Positions 1 through 7,976 of a stretch of 41,764 bases of DNA are shown piece after piece. Source of the DNA: an uncultured Eggerthellaceae bacterium (lineage in GTDB: Bacteria > Actinomycetota > Coriobacteriia > Coriobacteriales > Eggerthellaceae); assembly GCA_910580205.1 (NCBI GenBank), contig CAJTVP010000017.1:1-41764 (forward strand). The letters are read 5' to 3'. Position numbers and translations under genes: made by a program. The notes under the pieces are model-generated. The model was given only the letters and a program-made list of their open reading frames with translations, was not told the DNA's origin and did not search any database. The first letter of the stretch is position 1. Every line of letters begins with the position of its first letter.

Positions 1-30
1 TCGCCGTTTGCAGAACGGTTCCCATTATCA

Positions 31-97
31 GCGTAGCGCGGGCATTGCCCGCCAAAGAGGGTGATGCGTGCCTGGTTGCTGGGTATGCGCATCCGTC
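31..97 (-). repeat. Dispersed repeat, inverted relative to 41389-41455
   Basis: Read on the minus strand, this segment matches 41389-41455 at roughly 57 of 67 positions by hand alignment, including an identical block spanning GGCGGGCAATGCCCGCGCT. That block contains the short palindrome GCGGGCAATGCCCGC, so each copy can also form a small hairpin. It is non-coding and its function is unknown. Confidence 0.7.
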
Positions 98-151
98 GTA
101 GGGATGGCTGTACGGGTTGGAGAAGGTTCCGAAACACCCGGAACAATCCAA

Positions 152-189
152 TACGCCAGGTCACCCGGGAGGTGGCGAAATGAAAGGCG
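152..189 (+). repeat. Dispersed repeat, direct copy at 41611-41649
   Basis: This segment aligns with 41611-41649 at about 30 of 38 positions, sharing the pattern CCAGG-n-CACCCGG-n-AGGTG followed by AATGAA. It lies next to the inverted repeat at 31-97, and the same two families lie near each other at the other end of the window. Confidence 0.55.
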
Positions 190-213
190 TTGGCGGTGAT
201 CTTCCGCCAACGC
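187..213. repeat. Perfect 10-bp hairpin
   Basis: GCGTTGGCGG (187-196) pairs exactly with CCGCCAACGC (204-213) around a 7-nt loop, followed by ACTTTTCT. It could end a transcript entering from upstream of the window, but the following T-run is short, so a terminator role is only a possibility. Confidence 0.5.
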
Positions 214-229
214 ACTTTTCTGGGCGCAA

Positions 230-263
230 GGTGCGCTTCGCCTGCGGCATCAGCGCAGCTACG
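230..263 (+). repeat. 34-bp dispersed repeat, second copy at 16094-16127
   Basis: The segment is identical to 16094-16127 at 32 of 34 positions, with central words GCGCTTCGCCT and GGCATCAGCGC. Here it lies upstream of the response regulator; the other copy lies between the exonuclease III and addB genes. Neither copy is in a reading frame with other support. Confidence 0.7.
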
Positions 264-288
264 GGCAACTTCGGATCACGGCCCTCGG

Positions 289-305
289 ATTACGGAATCG
301 TAAGG
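289..305. promoter_or_regulatory. Candidate response-regulator operator, copy 1
   Basis: The inverted repeat ATTACGG-AAT-CGTAAGG ends 32 nt before the -10 box at 338-343, so it spans about -60 to -45 from the expected start of transcription. That is where OmpR-family activators usually bind. A copy with the same half sites and spacing (14 of 17 bases identical, differing only in the 3-nt centre) lies at 2046-2062, ahead of the ABC genes of the same cluster. The role as operator is inferred. Confidence 0.5.
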
Positions 306-337
306 CCGCGCTTCTGCGGGAAAAGGGCGCCTCACCG

Positions 338-343
338 TATAAT
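338..343 (+). promoter_or_regulatory. -10 box of the two-component operon
   Basis: TATAAT is an exact consensus -10, 24 nt before the TTG start of the response regulator. No good -35 hexamer lies 16-18 bp upstream, which fits an activated promoter using the palindrome at 289-305. The ribosome site GAGGAGGG (about 356-363) lies between. Confidence 0.55.
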
Positions 344-367
344 GGCGGCAACAGTGAGGAGGGCGTT

Positions 368-1039
368 TTGAAGGTGCTGCTGGTCGAGGACGATGCCGCC
401 ATCGTGCGCACGCTCACAGACCTCTTGGAAGCGGAGCGGATGACCGTGCGTTCCTGCGCGGGCCAGACGGAGGCGTGCGCCCTTCTGGACGCTGAGACCT
501 TCGACATAGCGCTTTTGGATGTGACCTTGGCTGAGGGCAACGGCTTCGCCGTGTGCGCTGCCGCTCGCGCCTCTGCCCCAGACATGCCCATCATCTTCCT
601 CACGGCATCGGACGACGAATACTCCACCGTCGCCGGCTTGGACATGGGCGCGGCGGACTACGTGAGCAAGCCGTTCCGCCCGCGGGAGCTGGTATCGCGG
701 ATGCGGGCTGCGGTGCGCCGCTCAGACGCGAAGGAAAGCCAGATCACGGTGCAGGATGTGACGCTCTCATCCACCTCAGCCACGGTGCTGAAAGCAGGCC
801 AGGAAGTGTTCCTGTCCGCGTTGGAATACCGGCTTTTGCTGTGCTTCTTCCAGCATAAAGGCAAGTTGATCACGCGGGAGATCCTTCGCGATGCGGTATG
901 GGACAGCGCTGGCGAATACGTGTCGGACAACGCGCTCAACGTGTACGTGAAGCGGTTGCGGGAGAAGATCGAAACGGACCCGACCCATCCGAGCATCATC
1001 ATCACGGTGCGCGGCCTGGGGTACAAGATAGGGGAGTGA
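368..1039 (+). CDS. OmpR/PhoB-family DNA-binding response regulator
   Basis: This 223-residue cytoplasmic transcription regulator is phosphorylated by a partner kinase, presumably the next gene. The receiver domain (about residues 1-115) has the acidic pair D8/D9, the phospho-acceptor D51 in ALLDV, and the conserved lysine in YVSKPF. The C-terminal winged helix (about 125-223) ends with the family-typical VRGLGYKI. The start is TTG at 368, chosen because GAGGAGGG lies at the right distance and the protein then begins MKVLLVEDD as in homologues. The gene is followed after 4 nt by the histidine kinase. The two palindromes at 289-305 and 2046-2062 are plausible targets. Confidence 0.93.
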   Translation: MKVLLVEDDAAIVRTLTDLLEAERMTVRSCAGQTEACALLDAETFDIALLDVTLAEGNGFAVCAAARASAPDMPIIFLTASDDEYSTVAGLDMGAADYVSKPFRPRELVSRMRAAVRRSDAKESQITVQDVTLSSTSATVLKAGQEVFLSALEYRLLLCFFQHKGKLITREILRDAVWDSAGEYVSDNALNVYVKRLREKIETDPTHPSIIITVRGLGYKIGE

Positions 1040-1043
1040 TCCT

Positions 1044-2042
1044 GTGGGTTCGTGGCGCGCGGTCCTGCTGCAATGCCTGGCGCTCGCGGCGCTGGTGGGC
1101 ATCGTCACGTTCGCAGCGCCCGCGGATGCGCGTCTCTGGGTCCTGGCGTGCGGCGCTGCGGCGTTGGCATTCTTCCTGGGAGTGACCGCATCCCGGCATC
1201 GGCAGATCAAGCGGCTGGCTCAGGAGATCGACGAGGTGCTGCACAGCGGCCGAGCCATCGACTTCTCGAACTGCCGCGAAGGAGACGTGGCGGTGCTCTC
1301 CAATGAGCTGGCGAAGATGGTCGCCCAGCTGGCGCGCACGAATCAGCTGTTGGAACACGAGCGCAACGCCTTGGCGGACGCTCTGGCGGACATCTCTCAC
1401 CAGATCCGCACGCCGCTCACGGCCGCGGCGCTCATGGTGCCCATGATCGAACGGGCTGAGGGCGCTGAGGAGCGCAAACGGCTCGGACGGGAGCTGGAGA
1501 GCCTGCTCGATCGCATGGCATGGCTCATCGTCTCCTTGCTGAAGATCGCGAAAGTGGATGCGGGCGCCATCCAGGTGAGCCGCGAAGAGGTGCCGGTGGC
1601 GGACCTCGTGCGGCAAGCGGCGCAACCTTTGGCGACGGCGCTGGATCTTCACGGAGTGCGCTTGGAAGTGGACGTGCCGAATGACGTCGCCTTCGAAGGG
1701 GACGGCCGATGGAGCGCGGAGGCCCTTGAGAACATCATCAAGAATTGCATGGAGCACACGCCTGCGGGCGGCGCGGTCATCGTGAGCGCCCGCGAAGACG
1801 CCTTGAGCACGAGCGTCACCGTGCGCGACACCGGCGCCGGCATCGCGGCGGAGGACCTGCCGCACATCTTCGAGCGGTTCTATCGGGGTGAGCGCGCGGA
1901 TGATGCGCAGACGGCCGGTTTCGGCATCGGGCTCGCTCTGGCTCAAGCGCTGATCTCCGTTCAGGGTGGCACGCTCTCGGCGGCCAACGGGCCGGAAGGG
2001 GGCGCGCTGTTCCAGATCGCGTTCCCGAAGACGGTCGTCTGA
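1044..2042 (+). CDS. Sensor histidine kinase with a short two-helix input region
   Basis: This 332-residue membrane kinase begins at GTG 1044. Two membrane helices (about residues 5-25 and 30-49) are joined by only a few external residues, so there is no real extracellular sensor domain. This resembles intramembrane-sensing (BceS-like) kinases that receive their signal from a neighbouring ABC transporter. A HAMP-like linker leads to the dimerisation/phosphoacceptor helix with H119 in ADISHQIRTPLTA. The HATPase_c domain shows the N box (ENIIKNCMEH), the G1 box (DTGAGI) and the G2 region (GFGIGLALA). The ABC ATPase and permease that follow are the likely signalling partners and regulated targets. 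Confidence 0.92.
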   Translation: MGSWRAVLLQCLALAALVGIVTFAAPADARLWVLACGAAALAFFLGVTASRHRQIKRLAQEIDEVLHSGRAIDFSNCREGDVAVLSNELAKMVAQLARTNQLLEHERNALADALADISHQIRTPLTAAALMVPMIERAEGAEERKRLGRELESLLDRMAWLIVSLLKIAKVDAGAIQVSREEVPVADLVRQAAQPLATALDLHGVRLEVDVPNDVAFEGDGRWSAEALENIIKNCMEHTPAGGAVIVSAREDALSTSVTVRDTGAGIAAEDLPHIFERFYRGERADDAQTAGFGIGLALAQALISVQGGTLSAANGPEGGALFQIAFPKTVV

Positions 2043-2045
2043 TCC

Positions 2046-2062
2046 ATTACGGTTCCGTAAGG
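2046..2062. promoter_or_regulatory. Candidate response-regulator operator, copy 2
   Basis: ATTACGG-TTC-CGTAAGG begins just after the kinase stop codon and 77 nt before the ABC ATPase gene. Half sites and spacing match 289-305 exactly. A -10-like CATCAT occurs 31 nt downstream (2094-2099), close to the geometry at copy 1, suggesting a second regulated promoter inside the cluster. The matching palindromes are seen; the role is inferred. Confidence 0.5.
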
Positions 2063-2138
2063 GGCGCGTCAGAGGCGTGCAAGGCAGACCGGGCATCATG
2101 GAAGCCGGAATGGAACGCCGAAGAGGAAGGACGCTTTC

Positions 2139-2822
2139 ATGGCCATTTTGGAAGCAGAGCACCTGACGAAGGTCTACGGCAGCGGCGCATCTCAAACCGT
2201 CGCGCTGGATGATGTGACGCTCTCCATCGAAGAAGGCGAGTTCATCGCCGTCATCGGTTCATCCGGTTCAGGCAAATCCACGTTGCTGCATATCCTGGGC
2301 GGCGTGGACCGGCCCACCTCCGGGACCGTCCGCCTGAATGGCGCGGATGTGTATGCGCGCTCAGACGACGAGCTGGCGGTGTTCCGCCGCCGGGAAGTGG
2401 GCTTGGTGTACCAGTTCTACAACCTGGTGCCAGTGCTGAACGTGGTGGAGAACATGACGCTGCCCGTGGCCCTGGACGGCCGCGACGTGAATCAACAGCG
2501 CCTGGCCGAGCTTTTGTCCACGCTGGGGCTCCATAGGCGAGAAGGACATCTGCCCAGCCAGCTTTCTGGCGGTCAGCAGCAGCGGGTGGCCATCGGACGC
2601 GCGCTCATGAATGCGCCATCCGTGGTCTTGGCGGACGAACCCACAGGCAATCTGGACACGAAGAACAGCGCTGAGATCATGCAGCTCTTGCGCGCATCCA
2701 ACCAGCGCTCCGGGCAGACCATGGTCGTCATCACCCACGACGAGAAGATCGCCCTGGCAGCGGATCGCATCATCGCCGTGGAGGATGGCCGCATCGTGCG
2801 CGATGAGAGGATCCGGCGATGA
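2139..2822 (+). CDS. ABC transporter ATPase, MacB/LolD/BceA type
   Basis: This 227-residue nucleotide-binding subunit powers the FtsX-type permease encoded next. It has Walker A GSSGSGKST (residues 40-48), the Q-loop in YQFYNLVP, the signature LSGGQQQR, Walker B VVLADEPTGNLD and the switch histidine in ITHDE. NLDTKNS after Walker B and overall length are typical of the MacB/LolD/BceA branch. GAGGAAGG precedes the ATG. Its TGA overlaps the permease ATG (ATGA at 2819-2822), so the two are translationally coupled. The substrate cannot be read from the ATPase; antimicrobial peptides or cell-envelope lipids are usual for this family. Confidence 0.93.
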   Translation: MAILEAEHLTKVYGSGASQTVALDDVTLSIEEGEFIAVIGSSGSGKSTLLHILGGVDRPTSGTVRLNGADVYARSDDELAVFRRREVGLVYQFYNLVPVLNVVENMTLPVALDGRDVNQQRLAELLSTLGLHRREGHLPSQLSGGQQQRVAIGRALMNAPSVVLADEPTGNLDTKNSAEIMQLLRASNQRSGQTMVVITHDEKIALAADRIIAVEDGRIVRDERIRR

Positions 2823-5611
2823 AGGGCTTGGCGAACTACACGGTGAAGTCCTTGCGCGTGAACCGCGTGCGCACGCTGGTCACCGTGGCGGGCGTGGCGC
2901 TGGCGGCGGCCCTGCTCACGGCCGTGCTCACCACCTACACCTCGCTCACGGATTTCCTCTATCGGGAAGAGGTCGCGGTCAGCGGCTCATGGATGGCGGC
3001 TGCCGAATGCCAGTCGGATCAGGCGGCGAAGGCGGGCCAAGAGCGCGCAGACCAAGATCCGGTGGTCACAGGCACGGCGCGCGTGTCGGACGTGGGATTC
3101 GCTGAGCTCACCCATGCCCAGCAGGAGAAACTGGGGAATTATCAAGCCATCGTATCCGCCGAGGGAGACATCCAGCAGATGCTCGCCATGAAAGCTGACG
3201 AAGGGCGAATGCCGGAGCGAGCGGGCGAGATCCTGCTCTACCGTGGTTGGCAGACGTTCGAGGATGTGCAGCTGGGGGATGAGATGACGTTCTCCGTGGG
3301 ATCGCGCGAAGCGGTGGTGAATGGCGAGGAAGCCGTCGAAGGGGCTGTCTATGGCCACCGGGGAGGCGCTGTCACGGAATCGGAGATCACGCCGGGAAAG
3401 AAGCTGGATTCCTCCGTGGCCTACCTGGGCACGGAGGATGACGGGTCCGGCCTTTGGGAGCAGTTGGTGGATGTGCATCCGCGCACCTACACGGTCGTGG
3501 GCTTCTATGACAGGGTGGGCTATGCGCTTTCCACGGGGACGGGCTGCATCGCCGTCACGGTGGATGACCCGGAGGCCACGGGCTTCACGGAGGTCTATCT
3601 CACGCTGAATGGCGCGGCGGACCAAGGCGGCGTCAAAGAGATCGCCGAAGGCCTGTTCCCTGAAAGCACCGTCGTGCTGCATACATCCCTTCTGCGCTAT
3701 ATGGGGATCGGCGGCGACATTTCGCTCTGGAGCACGTTTCTGGGCATCGTCGGCGTGCTGGCGGCGGTCATCATGCTGGCGTGCGTGTCCCTCATCTTCA
3801 ACGCATTCGACATCTCCGTGGCTGAGCGCATCCGCCAGTTCGGCCTGCTCTCCTCCGTGGGAGCGTCCCGCGGCCAGCTTCTGCGCGCGGTGCTCTTGGA
3901 AGCGGCCATCGTGGCGCTCATAGGCATTCCTGCAGGGCTCATCGTGGGCATCGGCGGCTGTGCGATCACGTTCGCGTTCGTGGGTCCGATGATCTCGGAG
4001 CTGGCGACGGGTGGCATCGTGCCGTTCACCTTGGATGTGAACGGGTTCGTGGTGCTCCTGGCCGCTGGCCTCACGCTCATCACCGTGGTCGTCTCCGCGT
4101 GGATACCAGCGAAGCGCGCCAGCCGCACGAACGTGATGGAGTCGTTGCAGCTGGCGGGGTCTGCGCGCGTGTCCTCTCGTGGCAAAGAGCGCGCGGCCCA
4201 GGCGACGGACCCGAAACGCCTCTGGAAAGGAGGCGGCTGGAATGGCGCTGTTTTCGGCGTGGGTGGCCGACTGGCGCTCACGAACCGAAAGCGCAGCCGC
4301 GCTCGGGGCCGGGCCGCTTCGGTCTCCTTGGCGCTGGCGATCGTGCTGCTCATGACCGCTGGTTCGCTGAATGCGTTCCTGGGCGTGCTGGTAGGCGCCG
4401 TTGCGGGCGGGGAGCCAGCCGGTGAAGTGGCGGTCGTGGCGCAGTTCTTCGCCTCGTCCAAGGATGCGGCCTCTGGCGACGGGAGCGAAGGGGATGGCGC
4501 GTCTGGCTCTCAGGCGAAGCTGACCAGCCCCCAAGCGCTTCGCGAGCAGGTGGAGTTCTATGGAAAGGCTTACGAGCGCTTCTCCCAGGTGCCGGATGCG
4601 CAGGCTAAGGGCTGGATGCTGTCTGGGGATGAGCCGTTGACGATCCCGGAAGCCATGGTGAGCGATGTGTTCCGGGAGAGCAAGGAAGCCCATTCCGAGC
4701 AGGAGGTTGCTGGGAAGGTTTCGTGCGAAGGGTACGTCTGCTTCGTGTCCGATGACCAGTTCGACGCGTACGTGAAGGGCTTGGGGCTTGATCCGGCATC
4801 ATTCCATCAGACAGGCGCGCTGCGGGCCGTGGGGCTTTCGCAGAACTACGGCAATGATGGTCGCACCTACCGTTTGGTGGAAACGCTTGCTTCTCCGGGA
4901 GAGATCCAAGCGGGGGAGGTTCCCGTGGAGGTCGCAGCGCTCGCGGACGATGCACCCGCTGTGTCAGGTCAGGCCGGGGAGCGGATCTCCCTCTTCTTGC
5001 CCATCTCTCAGGCGACCTCTTTCTCATTCGCTTCGATGCCGCCGGTGTTCAAGGCGTTCTTCGACCCGGCCGATGGCGATCATGCTGCTTTGACGGAGGA
5101 GCTTGATGAGGCGGGGGATGAGATCTTCGCCGAAGCGCCGTTCGACCTGTCGTTCATCGCCTACAACGATCATCAGGCGCAGCACGATTCCACGCAGATG
5201 CTGGCCATGGTCGTGAACCTGTTCTGCCTTCTGTTCGCGGTGATCTTGACGTTGATCGCGCTGGCGAACGTGTTCAACACCGTGACCAATTCGCTGATCT
5301 TGCGGCGGCGGGAGTTTGCCGTGATGAGGTCCATCGGCCTTTCGAACCGGCAGTTCCGGTCCATGATCGTGGACGAATGCGCTCATTTCGGCATCGCGGG
5401 CTTGGTGCCGGGGCTTTTGATCTCGGTTGCAGTCTCATGGCTTTTGTGGGCCATGGTGGCCCAGTCGCTGAGCGGGTTCGGGTTCATGCTGCCGTGGGGC
5501 TACGTGGGGATATCGGTGCTGTTGACGGCAGCGGCCATGACGGCTTCCGTCGCCTATGGGATGCGCCGGTGCCGAGCGGACAACGTGGTGGATGCGCTTC
5601 GCGCTGAATGA
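2819..5611 (+). CDS. ABC transporter permease with two FtsX/MacB modules
   Basis: This 930-residue inner-membrane permease is built as two repeats of the same plan: a membrane helix (about 20-42), a large external domain (about 45-300) and three helices (about 305-430); then a basic linker, a helix (about 495-520), a second external domain (about 525-780) and three helices to the C terminus. Each FtsX core ends in a family-typical motif (PAKRASRTNVMESL about 430-445; RRCRADNVVDALRAE at the C terminus). BceB permeases are usually about 650 residues with ten helices and one external domain, so this is closer to a double MacB-like exporter or mechanotransmitter. Position behind the two-component pair suggests a drug- or peptide-response transporter; this is inference. 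Confidence 0.9.
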   Translation: MKGLANYTVKSLRVNRVRTLVTVAGVALAAALLTAVLTTYTSLTDFLYREEVAVSGSWMAAAECQSDQAAKAGQERADQDPVVTGTARVSDVGFAELTHAQQEKLGNYQAIVSAEGDIQQMLAMKADEGRMPERAGEILLYRGWQTFEDVQLGDEMTFSVGSREAVVNGEEAVEGAVYGHRGGAVTESEITPGKKLDSSVAYLGTEDDGSGLWEQLVDVHPRTYTVVGFYDRVGYALSTGTGCIAVTVDDPEATGFTEVYLTLNGAADQGGVKEIAEGLFPESTVVLHTSLLRYMGIGGDISLWSTFLGIVGVLAAVIMLACVSLIFNAFDISVAERIRQFGLLSSVGASRGQLLRAVLLEAAIVALIGIPAGLIVGIGGCAITFAFVGPMISELATGGIVPFTLDVNGFVVLLAAGLTLITVVVSAWIPAKRASRTNVMESLQLAGSARVSSRGKERAAQATDPKRLWKGGGWNGAVFGVGGRLALTNRKRSRARGRAASVSLALAIVLLMTAGSLNAFLGVLVGAVAGGEPAGEVAVVAQFFASSKDAASGDGSEGDGASGSQAKLTSPQALREQVEFYGKAYERFSQVPDAQAKGWMLSGDEPLTIPEAMVSDVFRESKEAHSEQEVAGKVSCEGYVCFVSDDQFDAYVKGLGLDPASFHQTGALRAVGLSQNYGNDGRTYRLVETLASPGEIQAGEVPVEVAALADDAPAVSGQAGERISLFLPISQATSFSFASMPPVFKAFFDPADGDHAALTEELDEAGDEIFAEAPFDLSFIAYNDHQAQHDSTQMLAMVVNLFCLLFAVILTLIALANVFNTVTNSLILRRREFAVMRSIGLSNRQFRSMIVDECAHFGIAGLVPGLLISVAVSWLLWAMVAQSLSGFGFMLPWGYVGISVLLTAAAMTASVAYGMRRCRADNVVDALRAE

Positions 5612-5655
5612 TGTTCGAGCGCACGGCTTTCTCAGATATCTTGCCCGCATGGGAG

Positions 5656-5661
5656 TACAAT
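5656..5661 (+). promoter_or_regulatory. -10 box before the DUF362 gene
   Basis: TACAAT differs from consensus at one base and lies 32 nt before the ATG at 5694. The ribosome site GGAGAAAGGGG follows. No clear -35 is visible. It suggests that the redox block is transcribed separately from the ABC operon. Confidence 0.4.
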
Positions 5662-5693
5662 AAGCCCATCAAACTCGGAGAAAGGGGAGCCCT

Positions 5694-6620
5694 ATGGCAA
5701 AGGCGAAAGTCTACTTCACCAAAGAGATCACTCCTGAGAACGTCGTGCGCATGTACGAGATGCTGGGCGTGAAGCTGCCGGGCAAGGTGGCCGTGAAGGT
5801 GCACTCCGGCGAAGAGGGCAACCAGAACTACCTGCGTCCAGAGTTCATGATCCCCATGGTGAAAGAGGTGGACGGCACCATCGTGGAGTGCAACACCGCC
5901 TACGATGGTGCGCGCGACACCACCGAAAAGCACGAGAAGCTGATGAAAAGCCACGGCTGGTCGGACGTGTTCGACGTGGACATCATGGATGCCGAAGGCC
6001 CCGACCTGGTGTTCCCCATTGAGAATGGGCGCGTGCTCAAGGAGAACCATGTGGGAAAGAACCTGGCGAACTACGCTTCCATGCTGGTGATCTCCCACTT
6101 CAAGGGACACCCCATGGGCGGGTTCGGCGGCGCGCTCAAGCAGCTGGCCATCGGGTGCGCGTCCAACCAGGGCAAGGTGAACATCCATACCGGCGGCCAG
6201 TCCTTCAAGCAAGGGGATTTCTGGGACAAGCATGCTGCTCAGGATGACTTCTTGGAGGCCATGGCCGAGGCAGCGGAGACCATCGTCAACCATTTCGGCA
6301 GCAACTTGGCTTACGTGAGCATCGCGTGCAACCTGTCCGTGGACTGCGACTGCTGCGCTGTGGCGGAGGATCCCTGCATGGGCGATATCGGCATCTTCGC
6401 CTCTTTGGATCCGGTGGCCATCGACCAAGCGTGCATCGACGCGGTGAAGAGCTCGGACGATCCCGGTCGCGACCATCTGCTTGAGCGCATCAACTCCAAG
6501 CATGGCACGAAGACCATCGATGATGCGGCCCGCTTGGGCTACGGCACGAAGGACTACGAGCTCATCGTGGTGGGTGAAGGCCTGGATGTGGATGGCGGCA
6601 ACTTCAGCGTGAAGGCGTAG
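5694..6620 (+). CDS. DUF362 domain protein, possible Fe-S or metal-handling protein
   Basis: This 308-residue cytoplasmic protein spans the DUF362 fold: VAVKVHSGE near residue 35, NTAYDGARDTTE (about 68-80), SHFKGHPMGGFGGALKQLAIG (about 136-157) and SLDPVAIDQACIDAV (about 238-252). A cysteine cluster, CNLSVDCDCCAVAEDPC (about 209-225), could bind iron or another metal. Some DUF362 proteins have an added ferredoxin domain; this one does not. The biochemical role of the family is not settled. It lies 30 nt ahead of the dehydratase-like genes on the same strand, so a job in electron transfer or cluster supply to them is possible but unproven. Confidence 0.88.
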   Translation: MAKAKVYFTKEITPENVVRMYEMLGVKLPGKVAVKVHSGEEGNQNYLRPEFMIPMVKEVDGTIVECNTAYDGARDTTEKHEKLMKSHGWSDVFDVDIMDAEGPDLVFPIENGRVLKENHVGKNLANYASMLVISHFKGHPMGGFGGALKQLAIGCASNQGKVNIHTGGQSFKQGDFWDKHAAQDDFLEAMAEAAETIVNHFGSNLAYVSIACNLSVDCDCCAVAEDPCMGDIGIFASLDPVAIDQACIDAVKSSDDPGRDHLLERINSKHGTKTIDDAARLGYGTKDYELIVVGEGLDVDGGNFSVKA

Positions 6621-6650
6621 CGCCTTCCGTTTCTTTAGAGCCAGGTTGCC

Positions 6651-7976
6651 TTGGATTCACCAGCTCAGATCGTGGGCAGCTGGGTTGATCGCTCGCTGCC
6701 CCATGAGCCCGAACGTGCGCGCCGTCTCTTGGAGACGACGTATTCGCTCGTGGGCGCTGCTGGCCGGTTGCGGATCGGCGCCAGCGTCCCCATGGCCACA
6801 GAGCGCTACAACGGGGTCATCGCCTCTACCGTAGCCCGGGGTTTGCGGCATCCGGAGGATTCCGTGCTGGTCAACATCTTCATGCCATGCGAGCCGCTGC
6901 GCGCCCTGTCCGCAACGCCGCTGTTCCCGGAGGCCATTTCGGTGTATCTGGCGAACACTTGCTGCGCGACGCCCTTCGCCCAAGCGGCGGAGGATCATGA
7001 CGTGCCAGAGACGTTCTGCTCGTATCACAAGGTGATGATCGGCATGGCGGAGACGGGCGTGCTGCCGAAGCCGAAGGCCATCGTGAACACCACGTTGGCC
7101 TGCGATGCCAATCAGGTGTCGTTCGCGCACCTGGCGAAGAGGTGGAACGCGCCTCATCTGGTGGTGGATGTGCCCAACGCCTCCGGCGAAGAGGCAGTGC
7201 GGGATGTGGCCGGCCAGCTGCGCCGGACCGTGGCAGCTTTGGAAGAGATCCTGGGGCGCTCCTTTGATGAGGAGCGTTTGCGGAAGGTCATGGGCGCATC
7301 AGCGAAGACCGTGAGCGCCGTGCGCGCTTTCCGACGGCTTCGGGGCGAAGCCACGCTTCCCATGACCACCACAGGAGAGCTCTGCCTGGTGATCGCTACC
7401 CATTGCATGCTGGGCCATCCAGCGTCTTTGCGCTTCGCCAACGAGATGCTGAGCGCGCTTGGTGGGAGCGGAGGAGCCAGGCGGTCTCGCAAGGCGGCCG
7501 CAAATGGAGGCGTGACCGCATCTGCCAGAGGCGCCTCATGCCGGGTGCCGCGCATCTTCTGGATCCACACGCTCCCGAATTGGCAGATGAGCATGCGGGG
7601 CGTGTTCGATGGAGCGGTGAGCGCGGAGCTGGTCGGGTGCGACCTGTCCTACGAGTCCCTCGCTCTGCCGGATCCAGAGCATCCTTTCGAATCCCTGGCG
7701 CGACGGATCGTGGAGAGCTCCAACAACGGCGCGGCTGAACGGCGCATCCAGTGCGCCTTGGAAAGCGCGAAGCAGGCTCGGGCGGATGGCGCGGTGCTGT
7801 TCTGCCATTGGGGCTGCAAGCAGACCATGGGGCTTTCCGCTCTGGCGAAAGAGGAGTTCGAACGGGAGGGGATCCCGGTGCTCGTGCTGGACGGCGACGG
7901 GTGCGACCCGCGCAACGTGGCTGACGGTCAGATGATCACGCGGACGAACGCGTTCCTTGAGGCGGTGCGCTCATGA
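6651..7976 (+). CDS. 2-hydroxyacyl-CoA dehydratase D-component family protein
   Basis: This 441-residue protein belongs to the HgdA/HgdB-like family of Fe-S enzymes that accept one high-energy electron from an ATP-driven activator. NTCCATPFAQ (about residues 101-110) and HWGCKQTMGLSALAKE (about 386-401), the latter equivalent to the family's H-x-x-CK-x-x-S-x-G motif, supply likely cluster-ligand cysteines. A low-complexity stretch (about 272-295) looks like a loop insertion. The TTG start at 6651 has only a weak ribosome site (CCAGG), so the true start could lie a little downstream. Its TGA overlaps the ATG of the next gene (ATGA at 7973-7976), so the two subunits are coupled. The substrate is unknown; a true dehydratase, a BadD-like reductase or a double-cubane-cluster reductase are all possible. 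Confidence 0.82.
   Translation: MDSPAQIVGSWVDRSLPHEPERARRLLETTYSLVGAAGRLRIGASVPMATERYNGVIASTVARGLRHPEDSVLVNIFMPCEPLRALSATPLFPEAISVYLANTCCATPFAQAAEDHDVPETFCSYHKVMIGMAETGVLPKPKAIVNTTLACDANQVSFAHLAKRWNAPHLVVDVPNASGEEAVRDVAGQLRRTVAALEEILGRSFDEERLRKVMGASAKTVSAVRAFRRLRGEATLPMTTTGELCLVIATHCMLGHPASLRFANEMLSALGGSGGARRSRKAAANGGVTASARGASCRVPRIFWIHTLPNWQMSMRGVFDGAVSAELVGCDLSYESLALPDPEHPFESLARRIVESSNNGAAERRIQCALESAKQARADGAVLFCHWGCKQTMGLSALAKEEFEREGIPVLVLDGDGCDPRNVADGQMITRTNAFLEAVRS

Larger units (their letters stand above)
1..367. other. Gene-free leader made of dispersed repeats and a promoter
   Basis: I see no credible coding region here. The stretch holds a segment that recurs inverted at 41389-41455, a segment that recurs directly at 41611-41649, a perfect hairpin at 187-213, a 34-bp segment that recurs at 16094-16127, a palindrome at 289-305 and a -10 box at 338-343. 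Short open frames exist on both strands but have no ribosome site or recognisable protein. Confidence 0.7.

Noticed and set aside
2987..4693. 568-codon minus-strand open frame opposite the ABC permease
   Set aside because: Composition is dominated by Arg, His and Ala, no domain is visible, and the permease on the other strand has clear membrane helices and motifs.
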